DNA from: a virus | DNA: 33,991 bases | Direction: 5' to 3' (one strand) | Virus record (IMG/VR): IMGVR_UViG_3300036770_000781 | Location: 1 to 33,991 of that record | Part shown: positions 26,915-33,991 of the stretch, in pieces | Layout of the letters: the number at the start of each line of letters is the position of its first letter | Numbering within the stretch: the stretch's first letter is position 1 | The notes under the pieces: generated by a model | What the model was told of the DNA's origin: nothing | Seen by the model: the letters and a program-made list of their open reading frames with translations, nothing else | Database searches by the model: none | Made by a program: the position numbers and the translations under genes

Positions 26915-27763
26915 GTGGCTGCCGGCTATGGCATAACTCCCTATGGTATAGGCGACTGGGGATCTGAAAACACAATCATCCCCGGTACAGGGAGTGTAAC
27001 GACCCAGCACGGCTGGGGAATTGGTGCTTGGAACGGTAACTATGGTTGGGGCGAAGCAGACTTAAATACAGCTCCAACGATAGAACTTAGTAATATTATT
27101 CAGCCCGGAACAGGGGCAATTGCAGTAAGTGGTCAAACGCCTGAGACGATTTTTGCCGTATTCATAGCCCCAGGAAGCGGTGTTGTTTCGATTGTTGGGC
27201 AGGTTCCTCAGGTTGTAAGTGGTTTTGTTATTACTCCGGCGGTCAACGACCTTGTGTTTGTTGGGTCTGCGCCTGGAACGATTGAAGACGAGATTATCAC
27301 CCCTGCGGGTGGGGCAGTTTTAGTAGGATCTGCTCCCAGTGTGGTGGTCGCCGGTGAGATTAGGATCCCCGGCACGGGAAGTGTGGCGCTTGCTGGTGCG
27401 GCACCCACGTTAGACATAAGTAAGATATTTACACCAGCAACGGCGAATTTGTCGCTTGTCGGTCAGATTCCCGCACAGGATAAAACGGCGTCTCCTGCCG
27501 CTGGTGCAGTGGCACTTTTAGGTGCAGCACCGATTGTTCAACTAGGAATTGTTACAGGCCAGGCGAGCCTAAGTCTTGTTGGACACGCACCAAGCATATT
27601 ACGAGGTCATGTGGCACGTCCGGGTTCTGGAGCCTTGACACTCGTAGGGGCAGCCCCTGTTATTAAGAACCCGAACTGGATACCTGTTAATGACAACCAG
27701 ACCGCAAACTGGCAGAATGTAGTTGATTCGCAGACCGCCAATTGGGTCGCTGTAGCAGCTTAA
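26915..27763 (+). CDS. Repeat-containing virion protein, 282 aa
   Basis: The N-terminus is Gly/Trp-rich (AAGYGITPYGIGDWGSENTI; HGWGIGAWNGNYGWGEADLN). Residues about 60-260 consist of about nine repeats of 22-23 residues with consensus PGxGxxxLVGxAPxV. This is presumably a regular beta structure such as a fibre shaft. The C-terminus has two WxxVxDxQTANW units. The start is GTG with AGAGGA upstream. It is probably part of the tail tip or fibre complex, since two fibre genes follow. Confidence 0.72.
   Translation: MAAGYGITPYGIGDWGSENTIIPGTGSVTTQHGWGIGAWNGNYGWGEADLNTAPTIELSNIIQPGTGAIAVSGQTPETIFAVFIAPGSGVVSIVGQVPQVVSGFVITPAVNDLVFVGSAPGTIEDEIITPAGGAVLVGSAPSVVVAGEIRIPGTGSVALAGAAPTLDISKIFTPATANLSLVGQIPAQDKTASPAAGAVALLGAAPIVQLGIVTGQASLSLVGHAPSILRGHVARPGSGALTLVGAAPVIKNPNWIPVNDNQTANWQNVVDSQTANWVAVAA
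27060..27690 (+). repeat. Coding tandem repeats (about nine units of 66-72 bases)
   Basis: The DNA encodes about nine imperfect PGxG-LVG-AP units. They are recognisable in protein but diverged in nucleotide sequence, indicating old duplications. Confidence 0.65.
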
Positions 27764-27775
27764 AGGAACCGAAAA

Positions 27776-28753
27776 ATGGCAAGTACCTATTCCACCAATT
27801 TAAAGATCGAGCTGATCGGCACTGGCGAACAAGCCGGAACCTGGGGCACGACGACAAACAGTAACCTTGGCACAGCCTTAGAACAGGCAATTGTTGGAAA
27901 AGCCGACGTTACGATGTCGAGCACCACGATCACGCTCACGCTTTCTAACTCAAACGCTGCCCAAGACGCACGGGCTATTTACTTAAATCTAACGGGTTCT
28001 CCTGGCGGCGCTGCTGTCTTGGAAGTCCCGGCGGTTCAGAAGCCTTACATCGTTAAAAATGGCTCGGACCAGCAGGTTACGATTAAAGTCTCAGGTCAAA
28101 CCGGTGTACCTATCCCCACGCTCAAAACGGCGCTGGTCTACAACAACGGCACCGATGTCGTCACGGCGATTGACTTTATCCCCTCTTTGGTTCTTGGCGC
28201 AGCGCTTCCTGTGGCCTCGGGTGGTACGGGCATAACGTCTTTTGGTACAGGCGTAGCGACATTCTTAGGCACCCCGTCCTCGGCTAACTTAGCTGCGGCG
28301 GTAACAGATGAAACCGGCTCTGGTTCTTTGGTCTTTGCAACCTCACCTACTTTTGTAACCCCGGTTCTTGGGACACCGACCTCGGGCACACTTTCTGGCT
28401 GTACCGTTGACGGCACGGATGCGGTTGGCTTTAGGAACACGCCGGTCAACTCCCAGTCTGCGGCTTACACGTTGGTTTTAGCGGATTCTGGTAAGACGAT
28501 CCTCCACCCGGTGGCAGATGACAATGCACGGACATTCACGATCCCGGCTAACTCAAGTGTGGCGTATCCAGTAGGAACAGTGATTAGCTTTGTAAACCTT
28601 CAAAACACGGTGACGATTGCGATTACGACAGACACGATGTATTTAGCTGGTACTGGAACAACGGGGTCGAGGACGCTGGCTGAGTATGGTGTGGCCTCAG
28701 CAATGAAGGTTGCGAGTACGACCTGGATTATCTCTGGCAACGGCCTTACTTAA
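27776..28753 (+). CDS. Tail fibre protein, 325 aa
   Basis: The N-terminus (STYSTNLKIELIGTGEQAGT then WGTTTNSNLGTALEQAIVG) is a virion-attachment module I recognise in many environmental phage fibres. A Ser/Thr/Gly-rich shaft follows (PVASGGTGITSFGTGVATFL; TSPTFVTPVLGTPTSGTLSG). The C-terminal domain (about 220-325) is beta-rich (FTIPANSSVAYPVGTVISFV). It is likely trimeric and attached to the short tail. AAGGAA lies before the ATG. Confidence 0.8.
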   Translation: MASTYSTNLKIELIGTGEQAGTWGTTTNSNLGTALEQAIVGKADVTMSSTTITLTLSNSNAAQDARAIYLNLTGSPGGAAVLEVPAVQKPYIVKNGSDQQVTIKVSGQTGVPIPTLKTALVYNNGTDVVTAIDFIPSLVLGAALPVASGGTGITSFGTGVATFLGTPSSANLAAAVTDETGSGSLVFATSPTFVTPVLGTPTSGTLSGCTVDGTDAVGFRNTPVNSQSAAYTLVLADSGKTILHPVADDNARTFTIPANSSVAYPVGTVISFVNLQNTVTIAITTDTMYLAGTGTTGSRTLAEYGVASAMKVASTTWIISGNGLT

Positions 28754-28762
28754 GGGTAAACC

Positions 28763-30415
28763 ATGACTGGCATCTTAAATGCACTTTTTGCTTCTCTGGC
28801 GGGGCCACAGAATGTAACCGTCATCCAATCCTTTACCGCTACTGGTAGTTGGGTATGCCCTACAGGTGTTACAGAGGTGGAGTTTTTGGTTGTTGCTGGT
28901 GGCGGCGGCGCAGGTTCAGCGCAAGGTGGTGCTGGTGGTGCTGGTGGATACAGAACAGCATCAGGACAATCTGTTACAGCCGGAACGACTTACACTATTA
29001 CTGTTGGTGCAGGTGGCCCTGGTGGTGCATCTGGTGCAAAAAATTCAGGTTCTCAAGGATTTAGTTCTTCAATTGTTGGTGGTTCTTCATCACCATTTCA
29101 ATCTCCCGGTATTGTGTCTGCTGGCGGTGGATTTGGTGGATCGGCTCTTGGTGTAGGAGGAGATGGTGGTTCTGGTGGTGGAGGTGGTCCGGAATTTGCA
29201 AATGCAGGTGGTTTAGGAAACACTCCAAACACATCTCCTAGCCAAGGCAGTAACGGTGGTGCTGGTGGAAACTCTCCTAATTTTGGAAGCGGCGGTGGGG
29301 GAGGCGCAGGTGGTACAGGAGGAAACGGAACTACTTCAACGGGTGGAAATGGGGGGCTTGGATCGTCTTCAAGTATTACTGGAACAAGCGTACCTTATGC
29401 TTCGGGTGGCGCAGGCGGTTCATACGCCGGAGGAACGATTGGAACCGCATCTGCTGGTGGAGGAGGTGCAGCAGGAGCCTCCGGCCCTAGTGCAAACAAC
29501 CCAGGAACTGCTGGAGCCGCAAATACTGGTGGAGGTGCTGGTGGTAATAGTTGCTCTGGGGCTGGAGATATAAATGTCGCTGGGGTATCTGGCGGCTCTG
29601 GCATCGTCTTCCTAAAATACCTTGTACCTGTAGGAACAACTGTCACGCACATTTATAACGGATCGGGTTCGTGGGTTGCGCCTACGGGGGTGACTTCTGT
29701 GGACTGGCTTGTTGTTGCTGGTGGTGGCGGGGGTGGTAGGGTAGGTGGTGGCGGGGGTGCTGGCGGCTTTAGAACTGGCACAGGGTTAAGTGTTACCTCT
29801 GGAACTTCTTATCCTATTACTGTCGGTGCAGGTGGAACTGGTTCAAATACAGATAGCGTTGCAGCTGCAAGTGGTGGGAACTCAACATTTAGTACTATTA
29901 CATCAGCAGGTGGTGGTGGGGGTGGCTCTAACCCAAATCCTTCTGCTGGTGTAGCAGGTGGTTCAGGCGGTGGAGCAGGTTGCACAGGTGTAGCCTTAAA
30001 CCCCGGCGGTGCAGGAAATACACCAGTCACTTCTCCAAGCCAAGGCAATAGTGGCGGGAACAATAGTACTAGCCAGCCCAATCTTGGTGCTGGCGGTGGT
30101 GGTGGAGCAACTGATCCCGGAGCAAACGGAACAAGCACTACAGGCGGTAATGGCGGGAACGGTACTGCGTCATCAATTTCAGGAACTTCTACCCTTTATG
30201 CTGGCGGTGGGGGTGGTGGGACAATTGGTGGAGGAACTGCTGGTACGGGTGGCACAGGCGGCGGTGGAAACGCTGGTACGGCTGGTGGAAACAATCCCGG
30301 CTCTAATGGAACCGCTAATACTGGAGGTGGAGCAGGTGGATCAAGCTATCAGTCTGCACCTGTTGCAGGCGGCACAGGCGGCTCTGGCATCGTAATTATC
30401 AAATACACGACTTAA
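28763..30415 (+). CDS. Glycine-rich fibre/adhesin with internal duplication, 550 aa
   Basis: Two related halves (about residues 17-290 and 293-549) each begin with a strand module (GSWVCPTGVTEVEFLVVAGG and GSWVAPTGVTSVDWLVVAGG). Each continues through a long Gly-rich region and ends SGIVFLKY or SGIVIIKY. Runs such as GGAGG and GGGGGAGG suggest packed polyglycine-II helices as in the T-even-type S16 gp38 adhesin. It is likely the receptor-binding tip, since the hypervariable Gly loops suit host-range changes. It follows the fibre gene by 9 bases. Confidence 0.78.
   Translation: MTGILNALFASLAGPQNVTVIQSFTATGSWVCPTGVTEVEFLVVAGGGGAGSAQGGAGGAGGYRTASGQSVTAGTTYTITVGAGGPGGASGAKNSGSQGFSSSIVGGSSSPFQSPGIVSAGGGFGGSALGVGGDGGSGGGGGPEFANAGGLGNTPNTSPSQGSNGGAGGNSPNFGSGGGGGAGGTGGNGTTSTGGNGGLGSSSSITGTSVPYASGGAGGSYAGGTIGTASAGGGGAAGASGPSANNPGTAGAANTGGGAGGNSCSGAGDINVAGVSGGSGIVFLKYLVPVGTTVTHIYNGSGSWVAPTGVTSVDWLVVAGGGGGGRVGGGGGAGGFRTGTGLSVTSGTSYPITVGAGGTGSNTDSVAAASGGNSTFSTITSAGGGGGGSNPNPSAGVAGGSGGGAGCTGVALNPGGAGNTPVTSPSQGNSGGNNSTSQPNLGAGGGGGATDPGANGTSTTGGNGGNGTASSISGTSTLYAGGGGGGTIGGGTAGTGGTGGGGNAGTAGGNNPGSNGTANTGGGAGGSSYQSAPVAGGTGGSGIVIIKYTT
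28810..30412 (+). repeat. Tandem duplication of a Gly-rich module (about 830 bases each)
   Basis: The first copy runs to about 29625 and the second from about 29640. Shared markers include SPSQG, TGGNGG and SS-IxGTS in the same order. Confidence 0.65.
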
Positions 30416-30417
30416 CT

Positions 30418-30648
30418 ATGGACGCAAAACTTTACAGACTTTATGGCATCGACACAGCCATGCACTTACTTCGCCCCGGTGCTAAGTGGGAAATCTCAAA
30501 CTCAGTTATTACCAAGTGGGATGACCCAAGACCGCAACCAAGCATGGAAGAGGTCAAAGAAGTCATGGATAAGATTCAGGCGTTTGAGGACTCCATAAAC
30601 ACCATCTGGCTACCAGAGCAGATAGAAGAACTTACAGGAAGAAAATGA
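30418..30648 (+). CDS. Fibre-associated small protein, 76 aa
   Basis: The sequence (YRLYGIDTAMHLLRPGAKWE; NSVITKWDDPRPQPSMEEVK; FEDSINTIWLPEQIEEL) matches a small protein I repeatedly associate with the gene after fibres in environmental phages. Its location suggests a fibre chaperone or minor component; no function is shown. The start is 2 bases after the fibre stop, and the end overlaps the next gene (ATGA). Confidence 0.7.
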   Translation: MDAKLYRLYGIDTAMHLLRPGAKWEISNSVITKWDDPRPQPSMEEVKEVMDKIQAFEDSINTIWLPEQIEELTGRK

Positions 30649-31256
30649 TCCACAACCTATTTCCCACACCTGTTGCGATCTACAAGCTAGAGCGTGATCT
30701 AACCGCAAAGGAATTGTCGTTCATAAAGGGCCAAGAAACACGCCCGAACATGGGCAATGTCACCTCTACTAACAACACGATTCTCCGCAGTAAAGAGATG
30801 ACTAAGCTGCGGGACTTCATGGAGACTAAGGTTGCGGAATACTTTAAGACCATCCACAACCCTAAGCACGATGTAAGCCTACGCATCACGCAGTCGTGGA
30901 CGAACTACACAGAGCCGGGGCAGTTTCATCATAAACACGCACACCCTAATTCATTCGTTTCTGGTGTCTTTTACCCACAGGCCAACAGAGAAACAGACAA
31001 GATTTACTTCTACCGTGATGGGTTCCAGCAGATTAAGTTTCCCCCTGCGGAGTGGAATATCTGGAACTCGGAGAGCTGGTGGTTTGAAGTAGGAACAGGG
31101 GACTTGGTTCTTTTCCCATCGTCGTTGACCCACATGGTTGAAACGGTACAGGGCGATCAGACAAGAATCAGTCTGTCGTTTAATACTTTCCCCATAGGTT
31201 TGGTAGGGGATGAGATGAACCTTACGGGGTTGCAACTTGAATCTGTTAAAGGCTAA
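30645..31256 (+). CDS. 2-oxoglutarate/Fe(II) oxygenase, 203 aa
   Basis: The fold markers of the phage-type 2OG-Fe(II) oxygenase family (2OG-FeII_Oxy_5-like) are present. QFHHKHAHPNSFVSGVFY (residues 93-110) holds the first iron ligands. GDLVLFPSSLTHMVETV gives the distal His (H163), and R174 in TRISLSFNTF binds 2-oxoglutarate. It would hydroxylate a protein, nucleotide or small molecule in the host cell. Similar enzymes are frequent in marine phages. AAGAAA is a weak ribosome site; coupling to the upstream gene is likely. Confidence 0.83.
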   Translation: MIHNLFPTPVAIYKLERDLTAKELSFIKGQETRPNMGNVTSTNNTILRSKEMTKLRDFMETKVAEYFKTIHNPKHDVSLRITQSWTNYTEPGQFHHKHAHPNSFVSGVFYPQANRETDKIYFYRDGFQQIKFPPAEWNIWNSESWWFEVGTGDLVLFPSSLTHMVETVQGDQTRISLSFNTFPIGLVGDEMNLTGLQLESVKG

Positions 31257-31620
31257 GAACAATGAGTTTCCGCAGTTTTATGTTGAGTACCCAATTAGTG
31301 AGTTAAGCATTAGCGTAGTGCGGTTTGATGAGCAGATGGTTGAAAAGATTAAGCAAGACATTGTAGAAAAAGGATTGTTAAACCCGATTGTGGTCTGGTC
31401 ATTGGATGAACGGTATAGGACTGAACCAAACCCAGACACAAGCGGAATGGCAAGAAGTATTAGGCGCAAGGTATTTAATGTTCATGTGGGGAATAACCGA
31501 GTGAGAATTGCAAAAGAACTAGGCTACACCCACATCTCTGCTTACCATGTCTCTGAGTATGAAGACGCAAGCATGGTAAGTGGTCGAACACAAATGCGTG
31601 AATTTGTTACTAACTGGTAA
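31237..31620 (+). CDS. ParB-like domain protein, 127 aa
   Basis: The protein has VEYPISELSISVVRFDEQMV, IKQDIVEKGLLNPIVVWSLD and, after an insert, VFNVHVGNNRVRIAKELGYT and HISAYHVSEYED. This follows the ParB/sulfiredoxin N-terminal pattern (I-xxI-exGLlnPivV ... vhxGnxRvxaAkelG). The GNNRxRIA motif is the GxxRxxA box, which binds CTP in ParB proteins. No helix-turn-helix follows, so it is a stand-alone domain. TTG 31237 is used because the frame has no earlier ATG; the true start is uncertain. Confidence 0.7.
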   Translation: MNLLKAKNNEFPQFYVEYPISELSISVVRFDEQMVEKIKQDIVEKGLLNPIVVWSLDERYRTEPNPDTSGMARSIRRKVFNVHVGNNRVRIAKELGYTHISAYHVSEYEDASMVSGRTQMREFVTNW

Positions 31621-31630
31621 GGAGCAAGAC

Positions 31631-32017
31631 ATGGCACATTTCTGCCAACTGGACGAAAACAATGTTGTTACCCAAGTGATTGTGGTGGACAACAAAGACT
31701 GTGCGGATGCTACAGGTGTCGAGAAGGAAAGCATTGGTGTAGCCTTCTGCGAAAGACTGTTTGGCGGCACATGGAAGCAGACCAGCTATAACGCCAGTTT
31801 CCGCAAGAACTACGCAGGGATTAACTACACCTACAACGCTGATATTGATGCTTTTGTACCGCCTAAACCCTTTGCAAGCTGGTTATTAAACGAAGAAACT
31901 GCCCAATGGGATGCCCCAATAGCTATGCCTGAAGACGCTGGTACAGGCGAGCCACCTAAGCGATACACATGGGATGAAGCAACCACCTCGTGGGTTGAGG
32001 TCGAGCAAGGTGCTTAG
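31631..32017 (+). CDS. Conserved marine-phage-type protein, 128 aa
   Basis: The sequence MAHFCQLDENNVVTQVIVVD, then AFCERLFGGTWKQTSYNASF, RKNYAGINYTYNADIDAFVP and PKPFASWLLNEETAQWDAPI is one I recognise from many cyanophage and pelagic phage genomes, with no known function. It may be a virion component. The C-terminal WDEATTSWVEVEQ resembles a small carbohydrate-binding-like tail. ATG 31631 with AAGGAG 7 bases upstream is chosen over 31580. The stop overlaps the next GTG. Confidence 0.75.
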   Translation: MAHFCQLDENNVVTQVIVVDNKDCADATGVEKESIGVAFCERLFGGTWKQTSYNASFRKNYAGINYTYNADIDAFVPPKPFASWLLNEETAQWDAPIAMPEDAGTGEPPKRYTWDEATTSWVEVEQGA

Positions 32018-32538
32018 TGGACCCAATAACCATCCTCGCCGCCTGTACTGCTGTATGGAACGGGATAAAAAAGGCATCCGAGTTTGCTCAGGAGGCCGAA
32101 GGCGTTTGGTCACAACTTAGTAAATACGCAGGGCTTGCCGACCAGCTTGAGCAGCACATAACGACTGCCAAGAACAAGCCCCAGAAGCCCAAGCTCTTCG
32201 GTAATTTAGAGTTTGGCAACGACACGCAGGAAGCCTTCAACGCCTTTGAGGCCGAGCATAAGTTGATGCAGATGGAAGCGGAAATAAAACATGAGTTCAT
32301 CTACGGTGCCTTTGCCGATCTTGAGGGTGGTTACGGAAGCCTGGACGGGTACCGCAAGTTTTTAGAGATGCGCCGTAAGATCCGGGCAGACCGCATCCGC
32401 ATGAAGCAAGAGCAACAAGATATGCAAAAGAAGTTCTGGGACGACATGTTCCTTTATGGTGGCACCTCAACCATAGTCGTGGTCGGGTGCTTGTTACTCT
32501 ATATGGCAGTAGATTTTATTTTTAGGTACGCAAAATGA
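32017..32538 (+). CDS. C-terminally anchored membrane protein of the lysis cassette, 173 aa
   Basis: Most of the protein is soluble and helical (AAVWNGIKKASEFAQ-type N-terminus; FNAFEAEHKLMQMEAEIKHE; FLEMRRKIRADRIRMKQEQQ). Residues about 148-169 form one membrane segment (TIVVVGCLLLYMAVDFIF). It lies directly before the holin with an ATGA overlap. It could be an antiholin or spanin-like partner, but it lacks a lipoprotein signal or N-terminal anchor, so the role is unsettled. The GTG start overlaps the upstream stop. Confidence 0.68.
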   Translation: MDPITILAACTAVWNGIKKASEFAQEAEGVWSQLSKYAGLADQLEQHITTAKNKPQKPKLFGNLEFGNDTQEAFNAFEAEHKLMQMEAEIKHEFIYGAFADLEGGYGSLDGYRKFLEMRRKIRADRIRMKQEQQDMQKKFWDDMFLYGGTSTIVVVGCLLLYMAVDFIFRYAK

Positions 32539-32975
32539 TCCCATTAGCCGCAATCCTATCCATCGGGGAGAAAGTCCTCGACAAGGTGATGCCAAATCCT
32601 CAGGCTAAGGCAGAAGCCCAAGCCAAACTAATGGAGATGGCGCAGCGGGGTGAGCTAGCCCAGTTAGAGGCTCATGTCAAAGAGATGCAGTCTGCCCGTG
32701 ATCGGGAGGTTCAGATTGCCACCAGCGAGTTTGCCCCAATGCTGAGCAAGATTGTCACGCCCCTGCTTGCTTTAGGTACGGTAGGGTTAACCTTTATTCT
32801 GTTCGGGGTCATCATTTTTGTGGATGTGGATACCGATTCCAAGGACATCTTGATCTATGTACTGGGTGCGCTGACCTCTGCGGTCACGATGGTGTTGGGT
32901 TACTATTTTGGATCGAGCGCAGGAAGCAAGGAAAAGAGCGCCCAGCTTGATGACATCATGGAAAAGAAAAAGTGA
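32535..32975 (+). CDS. Holin (3TM/GTA-type), 146 aa
   Basis: The N-terminus (IPLAAILSIGEKVLDKVMPN) and the charged helix (QAKAEAQAKLMEMAQRGELA) precede two strong membrane segments at about 74-97 and 104-126 (LLALGTVGLTFILFGVIIFV; IYVLGALTSAVTMVLGYYF). They are followed by GSSAGSKEKS. This matches the holin family described for gene-transfer-agent release. It would permeabilise the inner membrane and lies directly before the endolysin, with overlaps on both sides (ATGA, GTGA). Confidence 0.8.
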   Translation: MIPLAAILSIGEKVLDKVMPNPQAKAEAQAKLMEMAQRGELAQLEAHVKEMQSARDREVQIATSEFAPMLSKIVTPLLALGTVGLTFILFGVIIFVDVDTDSKDILIYVLGALTSAVTMVLGYYFGSSAGSKEKSAQLDDIMEKKK

Positions 32976-33436
32976 ACCTGACTCAAAACTTCACCCTGTC
33001 GGAAATGACCAAGTCTGAGACGGCTTTGCGTTATGGCATGGCTAACGACCCAACGGCAACTGAGATTGAGAATATGCGGCTGTTGTGCGAGAAGGTTCTC
33101 CAGCCTGTGCGTAACTACTACGGCATGGGAGTCAAGGTCAACAGTGGATACAGGCATCCGCTTGTAAACGCCAAGGTTGGTGGCTCTGCAACATCAGACC
33201 ACTGCAAGGGCTTTGCCGCAGACATAGAGATCCCAGGGATAGCCAACGCTGATTTGGCTCAGTGGATAGCAGACAATTGCGATTTTCGTCAATTAATATT
33301 AGAATTTTATACACCGGGCATACCTGATAGCGGGTGGGTGCATGTTTCTTATGACCCCAATGATTTAAAAAAGCAGGTGATGACTGCTACAAAGCAAAAC
33401 GGCAAGACTGTTTACCTAACTGGACTTGTAGCCTAA
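32972..33436 (+). CDS. Endolysin, M15 peptidase (D-Ala-D-Ala type), 154 aa
   Basis: The M15 zinc motif set is clear: SGYRHPLVNA (58-67), then SDHCKGFAADI with H77 and D84 as zinc ligands. E111 lies in ILEFY, and H124 in GWVHVSY is the third ligand. The enzyme would cut peptide crosslinks of the cell wall after holin action. No signal peptide is present, so it needs the holin for export. The GTG start overlaps the holin stop. The length is typical for the M15_3 group. Confidence 0.9.
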   Translation: MNLTQNFTLSEMTKSETALRYGMANDPTATEIENMRLLCEKVLQPVRNYYGMGVKVNSGYRHPLVNAKVGGSATSDHCKGFAADIEIPGIANADLAQWIADNCDFRQLILEFYTPGIPDSGWVHVSYDPNDLKKQVMTATKQNGKTVYLTGLVA

Positions 33437-33991
33437 TGTCATTTTTAAAACTTGTTTTCAAGCCCGGAATTAACCGTGATCAGACAAACTACTCTGGTGA
33501 GGGTGGCTGGTGGGACGGCGATAAGATTCGTTTTTTCTCTGGGTTTCCACAGAAATTAGGCGGCTGGCAAAAAGCAACTCCAAATCCGTTTATTGGTGTG
33601 TGCCGTCAGGTCTGGAACTGGGTAACGTCTTTTACGGATAATTTTCTCGGGGTCGGCACCGACGTCAAACTTTATGTTGAAGTGGGTGGGCTTTTTTATG
33701 ACATTACCCCCCTGCGAACGACCCTAGCTACGCCAGCAACCGATAACTGCGTCGATACAACAAACACCTCAACAACAGTCAACATTAACGTCACAGCGCA
33801 CGGCTGCTTGTCTGGAGACTACGTCACAATTTCTGGCGTAACAGGCGATGTGGGTGGGGTGCCTGATGCTGAAATTAATACCGAGCATGTTGTGACTCGG
33901 GTGGACGCAGATAACTTCACTATTACCGTTACCACAGCAGCAACTTCTACAGCCACTGGTGGTGGCACGGCTATCGACATTGAGTGCCAGA
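33436..33991 (+). CDS. Tail/neck structural protein, N-terminal part (cut by window end)
   Basis: The frame starts at an ATG overlapping the endolysin stop (TAATG) and runs out of the window after 185 codons. The N-terminus (SFLKLVFKPGINRDQTNYSG then EGGWWDGDKIRFFSGFPQKL) is one I link with large structural proteins of short-tailed phages, possibly P22 gp10-like DNA-stabilisation or tubular proteins. A Thr/Val-rich Ig-like segment follows (VNINVTAHGCLSGDYVTISG). The product assignment is tentative because most of the gene is missing. Confidence 0.75.
   Translation, partial: MSFLKLVFKPGINRDQTNYSGEGGWWDGDKIRFFSGFPQKLGGWQKATPNPFIGVCRQVWNWVTSFTDNFLGVGTDVKLYVEVGGLFYDITPLRTTLATPATDNCVDTTNTSTTVNINVTAHGCLSGDYVTISGVTGDVGGVPDAEINTEHVVTRVDADNFTITVTTAATSTATGGGTAIDIECQ

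Noticed and set aside
28763-30415. Alternative-frame proteins within the Gly-rich fibre gene (28849-29064, 28866-29156, 29256-29573, 30009-30395, and minus-strand frames)
   Set aside because: They are products of repetitive GGT/GGC codons read in other frames, with Trp/Cys- or Val/Leu-rich low complexity.
1-33991. Lysogeny genes, integrase or attachment site
   Set aside because: No recombinase motif or direct repeat beside a tRNA was seen; the window does not support temperate growth, though the rest of the genome is not visible.

Overview
The window is one contiguous piece of a tailed double-stranded DNA bacteriophage (Caudoviricetes). A complete head-gene order (small and large terminase, portal, scaffold, major capsid), tail fibres and a lysis cassette show this. 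The large 823-residue portal with a glutamine-rich helical C-terminus, the neck-type proteins and the absence of a tape-measure gene suggest a short-tailed, podovirus-like particle, but the right end is cut and this is inference. No integrase, repressor gene, polymerase, tRNA or rRNA was seen. Many small proteins resemble families I know mainly from uncultured aquatic phages. The host cannot be named. Strong AGGAG ribosome sites and one consensus sigma70-type promoter point to an ordinary bacterial host.

Positions 1-9007, leftward (minus strand): about 20 tightly packed, mostly small and unknown genes, probably early or host-takeover functions. Recognisable members are an NrdR-like zinc ribbon, a winged-helix protein, a complete-looking dizinc metallopeptidase, a 604-residue Cys-containing phage protein, a HAD phosphatase of the polynucleotide 3'-phosphatase type and a zinc-finger/coiled-coil protein. 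Several genes shorter than 60 codons were found from their ribosome sites. This arm carries the strongest unexplained signal. A palindrome, TGTGTGCYRGCACACA, occurs five times almost unchanged, plus once as a variant beside the rightward promoter region, always close to gene boundaries. A non-coding stretch near 7.6-7.95 kb combines GTCCAG repeats with a 40-base pure A/T dyad and looks origin-like.

Positions 9008-9527: control region between the leftward and rightward arms. It holds a leftward TTGACA-17-TATAGA promoter, a 22-base direct repeat, a leftward intrinsic terminator and a candidate rightward promoter overlapping the palindrome variant.

Positions 9528-17656, rightward: packaging and head genes, including a GroES-like co-chaperonin between portal and scaffold, ending with the major capsid gene and an intrinsic terminator.

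Positions 17700-24610: structural and neck proteins interleaved with a dozen tiny, often lysine-rich, translationally coupled genes. Positions 24611-30648: a pair of related small structural proteins flanking a methyltransferase-DUF115 fusion, then a repeat protein and two fibre genes, the second glycine-rich and internally duplicated. Positions 30645-33436: 2-oxoglutarate oxygenase, ParB-like domain protein, a conserved phage protein, then a membrane-anchored protein, a holin and an M15 peptidase endolysin. A further tail or neck gene runs off the right end.
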